Shown here: positions 8,701 to 14,222 of the stretch, one piece after another
Position numbering within the stretch: the stretch's first letter is position 1
Layout: every line of letters starts with the position of its first letter
From: Candidatus Viridilinea mediisalina
Lineage (GTDB): Bacteria; Chloroflexota; Chloroflexia; Chloroflexales; Chloroflexaceae
Length of the DNA stretch: 41,577 bases
Assembly (NCBI RefSeq): GCF_002532535.1
Contig: NZ_NQWI01000039.1
Location: forward strand, 1 to 41,577
Direction: 5' to 3'
Translations under genes and position numbers: made by a program
The notes under the pieces: generated by a model
What the model was told of the DNA's origin: nothing
Database searches by the model: none
The model's input: the letters and a program-made list of their open reading frames with translations, nothing else

Positions 8701-9109
8701 GCAGGAATTGCGGGTTGGGAAGGGGCGCTTTAGTAGGGTTGCGCCAGAGCTTTGGGCGTTTCAGGTTTCGGGGATGCCGGTACTTGCCTCATGGCTCAGT
8801 TATCGCATGCGTAAACGTTCGGGTAAGCGTTCGTCGCTGCTTGATGAGCTGCGGCCTGAGTGCTGGAGTTTCGACGATGAATTGCTCGATCTGCTCTGGG
8901 TGCTAGAGCATACGCTTGCTAGATTGCCCCTGGCAACGGCCCTGAGTGAGCAGATTTGCGCTGGTGCGACCTTTGAGGCCAGCGAGTTGCCCAAGCCCAG
9001 TGCGCGTGAACGGCAAGGCCCCACACCTCCCAGCATAGCAACTAACCATGCCCTACCGGGTATGGAGGATGCTCTTGCTGCTGAACACGATGAAGTTGAT
9101 GATGATTGA
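5771..9109 (+). CDS. Single-chain restriction-modification enzyme, type ISP-like without helicase
   Basis: An 1112-residue fusion of nuclease, N6-adenine methyltransferase and specificity domains. The N-terminal domain carries a PD-(D/E)xK-like pattern: E61, D72 (GRPDLG) and E86-L-K88 (YVELKAP). The methylase core follows with the FYEDFLAAYDP/RKDRGVYYTP entry (about 315-340), SAM-binding DPATGTGTYL (about 367-376) and catalytic NPPY at 488-491. The C-terminal half (about 700-1100) resembles the target-recognition region of type ISP enzymes. Classical type ISP proteins are near 1600 residues and have a RecA-like helicase, which I do not find here, so it may cut like a type IIG enzyme. No separate methylase or antitoxin gene is adjacent. 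Composite repeats lie on both sides, which suggests acquisition. Confidence 0.85.
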   Translation: MTTPQTSSFHQALMAYAAELTALYGLLPKAHPEDQLKGPISRVIAAAGAALSIAPVQVLSEVQVADVGGRPDLGVVLDGLLVGYVELKAPGKGAEPTRFKGDDRAQWEKFKNLPNLIYCDGNEWALYANGAPVGGLVRMSGAVTSAGAAAVTMRDAVQLLELLRTFLRWEPVAPTTPRALAELLAPLCRLLREDVRVALQKGDSALANLAKDWRVFFFPEADDQQFADAYAQTFSYALLLARVSGAQELTTSNAVSALRPGHRLLSDTLRMLADADARAELEVPVRLLERVVAAVDPRLFRPQSGDPWLYFYEDFLAAYDPKMRKDRGVYYTPLEVVRCQVRLVAQLLAERFAKPFAFVDEGVVTLDPATGTGTYLLAALQYGLDQIVAVKGRGKRASAATTAAEQMHAFELLVGPYAVAHLRLTQQILAEGGTLPADGIHVYLTDTLESPHAKPKDYLPLPYKQFGIEQQRAQTIKRDTPVLVCLGNPPYDRQVIDAATVGQRRKGGWVRFGDPSQDESVQPLLHDFLAPLEAAGTTLHAKSLYNDYVYFWRWALWKVCEQQTSGGIISFITASSYLRGPGFAGMRELLRRSFDEIWIIDLEGDHRGARKTENVFAIQTPVAIAVGLRTPQTTEDTPANVYYTCITGSRKEKLAALEAVNRFGDIPWRSCHNAWQAPFLPTFPTNYWSWPCLTDLFPWQTNGMQFKRSWPIGETPELLQRRWREFLALPPQQRGEALRETDARTVSRVVKSPALPDIELPALANLPADSPSQPIVRYAYRSFDRQWMIRDHRLCDRPRPALQAVYGKHQVYLTSLLTDVLGKGPGAVVTYLLPDLHHFRNRGGKDVIPLWRDAAATEANLPAGLLAVLEAAYGQPVSPERFLAYTYGILANPDYVERFWEELTIPGPRLPITKDGKLFNAMADLGAELIWLHTFGERYVPPGRSAGRVPYGTAQIEVAVPQSKEEYPTTYAYEPTKQELRVGKGRFSRVAPELWAFQVSGMPVLASWLSYRMRKRSGKRSSLLDELRPECWSFDDELLDLLWVLEHTLARLPLATALSEQICAGATFEASELPKPSARERQGPTPPSIATNHALPGMEDALAAEHDEVDDD

Positions 9110-9119
9110 GGCTGTTTGC

Positions 9120-9195
9120 GATTGTAGATTGTAGATTGTAGATTGCAGATTGCCGAACATGGCGTCCCAATAGGCTTTCGCGTTCTTGATCATGG
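9120..9195 (+). repeat. Composite intergenic repeat, copy 2
   Basis: Three GATTGTA heptamers, then GATTGCA and GATTGCC, lead into CGAACATGGCGTCCCAAT and GGCTTTCGCGTTCTTGATCA, the same order as at 34545. It lies 10 nt after the restriction-modification stop. The GGCATGTTCAAGG block and TATAAT seen in other copies are missing here. Confidence 0.85.
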
Positions 9196-9229
9196 CGAGC
9201 GGGCGATAAGCGCTACGCTTGTAGGGTGC

Positions 9230-9252
9230 GCGAGGGAACATGGTTCCCTCGC
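9230..9252. repeat. GAGGGAAC palindrome, copy 2
   Basis: A 10-bp perfect stem (9230-9239 / 9243-9252) with loop ATG and the same GAGGGAAC/GTTCCCTC core as 5465-5499. The two copies flank the restriction-modification gene outside the composite repeats. Confidence 0.8.
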
Positions 9253-9294
9253 AGCATCCCCAGCGCAAAAAAGAGTGTTGTCTGCGCCGAACGC

Positions 9295-9735
9295 CTACTT
9301 CTCATCAGGATCAAGCCGGGTGGTTTCGCCTGTACTCGGTTCACTGGGGCGTGCCGTTCCGCCTGGGCTTGCGCCGTCTTCGCGGGTGCGGGCGATGAAG
9401 GCCGCGAGTTGATCGTTGAGCTGTGAGATGCCGCGAGCAAGGCTCTCTTGGAAGTCTTGGGCAACCTTATTCTGCTGGGCCTGATTGACCGCCTGCTCGC
9501 CACGTTCAACAAATTCCTGAAACTTGGGGCTCTCCTGGATCGATTTTGCAGCCGAGTGGAGTTGGGTGCCAATCTCTTTCAGCCCAGCCGAGACATCCTG
9601 CTGAATCTGGCGGGCCTTTTCGGTCTGGAGGACATTGCGAAAGAGCGTCTCGATCTGTTGGCTTAGTTCGCGCAACTCGTTGGCGATCTCGCCCTGCGAC
9701 TGTTTGGACTGGTCATCGTTCGGCGGTTGACTCAT
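9295..9735 (-). CDS. Small helical, coiled-coil hypothetical protein
   Basis: A 146-residue protein with no family I can name. Residues about 15-115 are strongly predicted alpha-helical with heptad-like spacing (ELRELSQQIETLFRNVL, QIQQDVSAGLKEIGTQL) and many Gln, Glu and Lys. The ends are disordered: a polar N-terminus and a Pro/Gly/Thr-rich tail ending in DPDEK. There is no signal peptide or membrane segment. GAGGAG lies about 7 nt before the ATG, so here the start has a normal ribosome-binding site. Its middle recalls apolipoprotein-like or phasin-like amphipathic repeats, but that is only a resemblance. Confidence 0.7.
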   Translation of the reverse strand: MSQPPNDDQSKQSQGEIANELRELSQQIETLFRNVLQTEKARQIQQDVSAGLKEIGTQLHSAAKSIQESPKFQEFVERGEQAVNQAQQNKVAQDFQESLARGISQLNDQLAAFIARTREDGASPGGTARPSEPSTGETTRLDPDEK

Positions 9736-9777
9736 AGAGGTCTCCTCTGTTACAGCTTGGGGGTGTGCAGCGCATCT

Positions 9778-9816
9778 TGATGCCGCAAACCTATTTTCTA
9801 CTTCTTCCTTCCCTTA
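9778..9816 (-). repeat. GGTTTGCGGCATCA block, copy B
   Basis: Read on the minus strand this runs from TAAGGGAAGGA, whose TAA is the stop codon of the GT2 gene, through an A/G-rich variable middle to ATAGGTTTGCGGCATCA. The same two ends recur at 14173-14222 (again overlapping a stop codon) and, in part, at 10524-10562. Confidence 0.75.
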
Positions 9817-10503
9817 GGGATGGCGCATTATCCGCCGCAGCAGCCAGAGGCTGCCTGCGGCAACGAGCATGCCGACACCAAGGGCGCTACTGGGGCTGCT
9901 GCTGGGGGCAAGGGGCGTTTGGGCCTTGATGCTGACTTGGGTAACCGGCAGGCCACGCTGCTGTGCGGCGGCATAGGCAGCGATATGAGTGAGACGATCC
10001 GGCCCAGCGGTAGCAATGAGGTCGCGTTGATCAGCGTGAAAGAGCGCCAAGCCCAAAGCGGGGTCGCGCACTTCGGGCGCAATGCGCCGTGCGGTCGTGT
10101 TGAAGATCAACTCGCGTAGGCTGTGGGTTGGGCGCTCACGGTAACCAAGCACAACCGCATGCCCTGGTGCGGCTGCACAGAGCTGCGGAAGCTCACGAAG
10201 GCTCGCAGGCCCACTCAGGTCAAGCGCAGCGATATACTGGCCACTGGCGGCCCCCCATGCATCATGCAGCGCACGACGGTAGCCGAGGCGGCGTGTGAAG
10301 CGCAAGAGTGCCACATGCTGATGGGTTGCCGCTAGGCGATCGGCAATGCGCGCGGTTTCGTGGTCGCTCGCATCATCAACAATGATAAGCTCATAGGTAC
10401 TAAGGGCTTCCCCGGCTAAGGCCAGCGCCTCGGCTACGGCCATCGTTAGCCGCTTGCCCCCTCCGTTGGTTGGTAGAATGATTGATAGTTTGATCGCTTC
10501 CAC
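9814..10503 (-). CDS. Glycosyltransferase family 2 with C-terminal membrane helix
   Basis: A 229-residue GT2 protein from GTG 10503. The frame stays open to an ATG at 10599, but that ATG is inside a long palindrome, and the fold begins right at the GTG (VEAIKLSIILPTNGG). GT-A features are LSIILPT, IIVDDASDHET and, in place of a clear DxD, AALDLSGP. The C-terminus has one membrane helix followed by RRIMRHP. The protein is shorter than dolichol-phosphate-mannose-type GT2 enzymes and may transfer a sugar to a lipid carrier. The DxD change leaves activity uncertain. The stop codon overlaps the repeat block at 9778-9816. Confidence 0.75.
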   Translation of the reverse strand: MEAIKLSIILPTNGGGKRLTMAVAEALALAGEALSTYELIIVDDASDHETARIADRLAATHQHVALLRFTRRLGYRRALHDAWGAASGQYIAALDLSGPASLRELPQLCAAAPGHAVVLGYRERPTHSLRELIFNTTARRIAPEVRDPALGLALFHADQRDLIATAGPDRLTHIAAYAAAQQRGLPVTQVSIKAQTPLAPSSSPSSALGVGMLVAAGSLWLLRRIMRHP

Positions 10504-10523
10504 GACTCGGCCCCCGTGATGGT

Positions 10524-10562
10524 TAGGGAAGGATACAGAAAGTAAAAAGTAGGGTTGCGGCA
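10524..10562 (+). repeat. GGTTTGCGGCATCA block, copy C (partial)
   Basis: TTAGGGAAGGATACAGAAA, a heptamer-like AGTAAAA/AGTAGGG and GGTTGCGGCA match the ends and middle of the copy at 14173-14222. It is in the opposite orientation and runs into the first arm of the hairpin at 10552. Confidence 0.65.
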
Positions 10563-10602
10563 CCGCTGGATGCGCTGAACGCATCCAGCGGTGCCGCAAC
10601 CC
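10552..10602. repeat. 23-bp perfect palindrome
   Basis: Arms 10552-10574 and 10580-10602 pair over 23 bp around the loop CTGAA. The right arm shares its last five bases (10598-10602) with the left arm of the next palindrome, so the two full hairpins cannot form at once on one strand. Confidence 0.92.
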
Positions 10603-10658
10603 CTCATTTCCTTTCGTGTTGGCGGCGAAGCCGCCAACACGAAAGGAAATGAGGGGTT
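10598..10658. repeat. 29-bp perfect palindrome with GAA loop
   Basis: Arms 10598-10626 and 10630-10658 are perfectly complementary over 29 bp with a GAA loop. The tip GGCGGCGAAGCCGCC equals that of 3935-3979, and the outer arms are unrelated. A TTTT run ends at 10660. A small 5-bp hairpin with the complementary tip (GAGGC-TTC-GCCTC, 10666-10678) follows. It lies between the divergent GT2 and lipoprotein genes. Confidence 0.93.
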
Positions 10659-10799
10659 TTCAGGCGAGGCTTCGCCTCCCCCACCCCCCAGCAGGGGCTT
10701 ATCATACTAGTATAGCATAGCGTTGAGGGGAACCATTGAGAGACTTGGTACGTCATGTAGAGGGAATGGTGCTAGGCTTTACCATAAAGGAGTTTGATG

Positions 10800-11210
10800 A
10801 TGACAACCCAACGTATGATGCTCGGCTTGAGCCTTTTGTTGCTTTTGGCGCTGGTTGGCTGTGGTGCTGGTACGGCGGCACCGAACGGGCCCACTCCGGC
10901 GGATCCGACCCTACCGCCCGTCGAGCAACCCCAAGAGGCTGTGCCTGCTCCGATTACCTCCGAGTTGCCCCCGGAATGGCTGGACGCGATGATTGCCGAT
11001 CTGGCTGCGCAGCAGGGTGTTGATCCTGAGCAGGTTAGCCTCGCTGAGGTTGAGTTTGTAACCTGGCCCGATGGCGCGCTAGGCTGCCCACAGGAGGGCA
11101 TGTTCTACCCGCAAGTACTCATTGATGGCTTCCGGGCTGTCCTTGTCGCTGATGGGGTTGAGTATGCCTACCATGGTGACCTTCAGGGTGGCTTTGTCTA
11201 TTGTGAGTAG
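10800..11210 (+). CDS. Secreted lipoprotein of unknown function
   Basis: A 136-residue protein with a type II signal peptide: MTTQRMM, a Leu-rich core and lipobox LVGC, so the Cys is the likely lipidated first residue. A Pro-rich linker of about 35 residues leads to a compact domain (about 60-136) with LPPEWLDAM, DPEQVSLAEVEFVTWPDGALGCPQ, FYPQVLIDGFRAVL and VEYAYHGDL. I have seen such domains in secreted proteins of related bacteria but know no named function. AAGGAG at 10787-10792 sits 7 nt before ATG 10800. ATG 10797 and TTG 10794 in the same frame are less well spaced. It is transcribed alone. Confidence 0.78.
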   Translation: MTTQRMMLGLSLLLLLALVGCGAGTAAPNGPTPADPTLPPVEQPQEAVPAPITSELPPEWLDAMIADLAAQQGVDPEQVSLAEVEFVTWPDGALGCPQEGMFYPQVLIDGFRAVLVADGVEYAYHGDLQGGFVYCE

Positions 11211-11239
11211 ATTAACGCTAACGGAAAGACACAGAAAAC

Positions 11240-11267
11240 AGGAAATAGGAAATAGGAAATAGGAAAT
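11240..11267 (+). repeat. AGGAAAT heptamer array
   Basis: Four head-to-tail copies of AGGAAAT, 30 nt after the lipoprotein stop. A two-copy version occurs at about 35888-35904, just after lhgO, and the complement is half of the unit of the array at 1-91. Confidence 0.9.
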
Positions 11268-11337
11268 AGGGCTGAGGCTTCAGAACGCCTTGGATGCCTC
11301 AAGACTATAACGTATCCTGAAACCATCCCTAGAGCCC

Positions 11338-11397
11338 TTTGGGACGCCATGTTCGGCAATCTACAATCTACAATCTACAATCTACAATGGCATTATG
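11338..11397 (-). repeat. Composite intergenic repeat, copy 3 (inverted)
   Basis: Read on the minus strand: four GATTGTA heptamers (with a variant at each end), then GATTGCCGAACATGGCGTCCC. It matches copies 2 and 4. It lies between the convergent lipoprotein and GT-C genes and reaches the GT-C stop codon. Confidence 0.85.
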
Positions 11398-14071
11398 GCC
11401 AGCGGTAGCTCATGCCCGGTGGCAGGTGCAGGCTTTCGTCGCCGAGCCGCCCAAGGTTGATCTCGTCGCTGCCGGGGGCGCGTTCAAGGCGTGCCCCGCT
11501 GCTCCATTGGACAATCCAGCCGTTGCGTAGCATTTCGCCGCTGATGGCCGGGCCGAGGGCGCGGTAGTCGGCTGGGGCAGGGGCGAAGCCTGGGCAGAGT
11601 TGCTCATCTGCACGTGAAGCATCAAGGCATGTGGTGCTGCGGATGGTTTCGGCGAGGTAGTGTAGGCTGCCCAATTCACGCGGGGTGACATGCTCGCCGC
11701 GCAGTTCTAGGCAAGCATACTCGTAGCATTGTAGCTGGCCCCAAGCAAAAGGCACCACCGGGGTGAGTGGTAGCCCTGCACGGCTGGGGCCGCCCAGTTC
11801 GGCCCAGGCACGCAGCAGACGCGCCGGTACGAAGTGGCCCGTCGCTTCAAACTCCATGCCGCCCTGCCAGATGCTCTCTAGCTCGATTACGGCTTGAGGC
11901 GCAACCAGTGGCCCGTCCGCTATCTGTAGCCCGACGGCAAGCTGGTAGCGACCATCGGGTAATGCTTCGGGGAGCTGTAGCGGCTGCATATGCTGGACGG
12001 GTGCCGCCACAGGCCATTGCGCTGGCGGGTAGACACCGTAGAGCAACGGGCGTTCACTTGTGAGCAATGGATAGCCGTCGGGCGTTTGGAGTTGCAACGT
12101 CACACTTACGGGTTGGGTCAAGCCAAGGGCGGCACTGCGTTGCCACACGAGGCTTATGGCTACGAGACTGCCAGGTTCGTAGGTGTTCCCTACAGGTTCA
12201 GCCAGGTGGATCCCATGCAACGCGAGGCCGTCTGTGGCTATACGTTGCTCTGGGATGGGTTGTAGCGCACCGACCGCCACGGGACGATAGAGTTGGAAGG
12301 TGCCAATGGCGTAGTCGTAGGCATAACGACGTTGCATAACCTCAATAACACCAGGGGTTAACCAGTTGCCCAAGAAGTCAATCACGGCTAAGGGGATTTC
12401 GCCATTGGCCAATTCGTGCAGTAAGGATGTTTCAGTGGCGAGACCCTGATCAAACAGTTGGCGCGCTTCAAAGGCTTGCAGACGCGATTCGACGCCTGCG
12501 GCGGCGGCAACGCCGGGCATGTCGCTGAAGATGCGCGGCCCGGCGGCCTGCACTTCATCGCGCAGCGCAGCACCCACCCGCGTCTGCGCCGCAAGCACGT
12601 CGCGCTCGCGCATCATGTCGCTCCAGAGCCCATGAGGCCCCAAGATAAACCGTGGCGGGCTTGGTTCGAGCAGGCCCGCAGGCCGTAGCCGCGTCGCATC
12701 CCAGAGGGGCGGGTAGAAGAGCAGGGCGAGGACAAGCAGGCAGTAGATGGCGGGGAGGATGTAGGGAAGAGGAAGGAGGAAGGAGGAAGGATGAAGGAGG
12801 GGATGCTGCATTCCCCCCCTCTCCCACGTTGTGGGAGAGGGGGCCGGGGGGTGAGGGCCATCTCGGGCATCCCGATAGCCTATTCGTGGCTTCAAGAGCA
12901 AATCTTCTGTCCGCCTATGAACATACCCAGGCATGGAGATTGCGGCGCTATACAGGCCCAGGGTAAGCAGCCAGATCAGCCCGGCGTAGAGTTCAAGAAA
13001 GTAGTTGCTGTAGGCACCCACTTTGCCAATCCCAGCGGCAGTGACGATGCCAAACAGGGTGTAGAGCATGGGCAGGATGAGGCTTGCGTCCAGACGCTCA
13101 GGTGCTGCACTGCGCTCGCTCGAACGTTGGAACCGTGCGAGCTTGCTGATCAAGAGGCTACTCAGGAGTGCTGCGGCAGCAAGGGGCCAGCGTAGGGCTA
13201 ACTGCTGTTCCCAGAAACCTTTGGCCAATGCAAACTCCCAGCGGTTGGCATTGGCCGCAACGACATGGAGCGCAAACCAGCCGCCACTGGCCCATTGGAA
13301 GAGCGCGAAGAATCCGCCGCCAACGAGGGCGAGGGTGGCGCTGAAGAGGATGAGTGGGAGTACGGGAGAGCGAGGGGGCGGGAGCGCGGCAGCGCGGCAG
13401 CGCGGCAGGGCGAAACGCAAGTTGAGCCAGAGGAGCCAGAGCAGGGCCGCAGCCGGGGCGGCGATGAGTGAGGGTTTGACAAAGAGCGAGGCGGTGAGCA
13501 GCAGGGCGGCAAGGATGCTGCGCCCCGCAGTGGGTGGCCCACGCCAACTCAGTACGACTAAACCCCACAGGCCCAAACAGAGTCCCAGCATATCTACGCG
13601 CATCAACACGGCCCATTCGCGCACAATGGGAATAGTAAGGAAGAAGAGCGCCGGGTAGAGCGTCAAGCCTACTGTACGCCATGAACGCTGTGCGGGTATG
13701 GGGGTAGCGCGTTGGGCCAGCAGCGCAAGAGCAACAACACTCGCCAAGGTACTGAGCAGCGCCACCAGTCGCCCGGCAATCAGGGGCGAGTTGGTGAGAG
13801 GCGTTAGTGCGGCGGTGACGATGAGGTAGAGCGGCGGGTAGTTGATGATCTGGAAGGGCGCAAGGCTGGGATCACGATAGAGCGCCCAGATGCTCGTGCC
13901 AGCCAGCAGACGCGCCACTTGGGCCACGAGTGGCCCTTCGCCATAATCGAGCGGGAAGGGAAAGGTGAGCAACTGCAGCGCGTGGTCGGCAAAATAGATC
14001 AGGTAGGCGCCGACGAGCAGCATGGTGAGGAGTTGCGCCCCCCAGAGCAGACGGTGAGAACGTTGAGCCAT
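11393..14071 (-). CDS. GT-C-like polytopic membrane protein with large soluble C-terminus
   Basis: An 892-residue protein with about ten membrane helices in residues 10-460, then a soluble beta-rich region to the end. The first extracytoplasmic loop has LDYGEGP (acidic residues D42, E45), as in GT-C glycosyltransferases of the PMT/ArnT type, followed by NYPPLYL. The C-terminal part contains sandwich-like strands (PGSLVAISLVWQR, VSVTLQLQTPDGYPL) and a conserved-looking GHFVPARLLRAWAELGGP segment. It may transfer a sugar from a polyprenyl-phosphate donor, which is inference. I placed the start at ATG 14071, with TATAAT 6 nt upstream, because the longer frame runs through an octamer repeat. A repeat-derived segment is inserted in frame between membrane helices (12770-12870). 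Confidence 0.75.
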   Translation of the reverse strand: MAQRSHRLLWGAQLLTMLLVGAYLIYFADHALQLLTFPFPLDYGEGPLVAQVARLLAGTSIWALYRDPSLAPFQIINYPPLYLIVTAALTPLTNSPLIAGRLVALLSTLASVVALALLAQRATPIPAQRSWRTVGLTLYPALFFLTIPIVREWAVLMRVDMLGLCLGLWGLVVLSWRGPPTAGRSILAALLLTASLFVKPSLIAAPAAALLWLLWLNLRFALPRCRAAALPPPRSPVLPLILFSATLALVGGGFFALFQWASGGWFALHVVAANANRWEFALAKGFWEQQLALRWPLAAAALLSSLLISKLARFQRSSERSAAPERLDASLILPMLYTLFGIVTAAGIGKVGAYSNYFLELYAGLIWLLTLGLYSAAISMPGYVHRRTEDLLLKPRIGYRDARDGPHPPAPSPTTWERGGMQHPLLHPSSFLLPLPYILPAIYCLLVLALLFYPPLWDATRLRPAGLLEPSPPRFILGPHGLWSDMMRERDVLAAQTRVGAALRDEVQAAGPRIFSDMPGVAAAAGVESRLQAFEARQLFDQGLATETSLLHELANGEIPLAVIDFLGNWLTPGVIEVMQRRYAYDYAIGTFQLYRPVAVGALQPIPEQRIATDGLALHGIHLAEPVGNTYEPGSLVAISLVWQRSAALGLTQPVSVTLQLQTPDGYPLLTSERPLLYGVYPPAQWPVAAPVQHMQPLQLPEALPDGRYQLAVGLQIADGPLVAPQAVIELESIWQGGMEFEATGHFVPARLLRAWAELGGPSRAGLPLTPVVPFAWGQLQCYEYACLELRGEHVTPRELGSLHYLAETIRSTTCLDASRADEQLCPGFAPAPADYRALGPAISGEMLRNGWIVQWSSGARLERAPGSDEINLGRLGDESLHLPPGMSYRWP
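12770..12870. repeat. Repeat element inside the GT-C-like coding sequence
   Basis: A heptamer array (AGGAAGG three times plus ATGAAGG, 12770-12797) is followed by a 13-bp palindrome (12815-12827 / 12831-12843, loop GTT) and a G-rich segment. On the minus strand it is read in frame as PHPPAPSPTTWERGG plus HPLLHPSSFLLP. Such peptide strings are typical of translated intergenic repeats. It lies between two membrane helices. Confidence 0.75.
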
Positions 14072-14077
14072 GGGGCT

Positions 14078-14083
14078 ATTATA
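14078..14083 (-). promoter_or_regulatory. -10 element for the GT-C-like gene
   Basis: TATAAT on the minus strand ends 6 nt before the ATG at 14071. It supports this start over the longer frame and suggests a leaderless mRNA. No ribosome-binding site or clear -35 box is visible. Confidence 0.5.
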
Positions 14084-14134
14084 ATGCCCTATACAATGTT
14101 GCGAGGATGCGTGAGGCGAAGAGGCGAGTGCTTC

Positions 14135-14166
14135 GCGTCCTCGCGTCCTCGCGTCCTCGCGTCCTC
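14135..14166. repeat. GCGTCCTC octamer array
   Basis: Four exact head-to-tail copies of GCGTCCTC in the gap between the Calx-beta gene and the GT-C-like gene. Its period is eight, unlike the heptamer arrays elsewhere in the window. Confidence 0.9.
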
Positions 14167-14172
14167 GCAAAC

Positions 14173-14222
14173 TGATGCCGCAAACCTATGTTCTATGTTC
14201 TCGTTTCTGTATCCTTCCCTTA
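14173..14222 (-). repeat. GGTTTGCGGCATCA block, copy A
   Basis: On the minus strand it starts with TAAGGGAAGGATACAG, whose TAA is the Calx-beta stop codon. It passes through two AGAACAT heptamers and ends with AGGTTTGCGGCATCA. Ends match 9778-9816 and partly 10524-10562. Confidence 0.75.

Noticed and set aside
10503-10599. A longer start for the GT2 gene at ATG 10599
   Set aside because: The added 32 codons lie in a perfect palindrome and repeat block and match no GT2 N-terminus. The fold begins at GTG 10503.
14072-14170. A longer start for the GT-C-like gene at 14170
   Set aside because: The added residues are translated octamer repeat, and a TATAAT lies between that start and ATG 14071.
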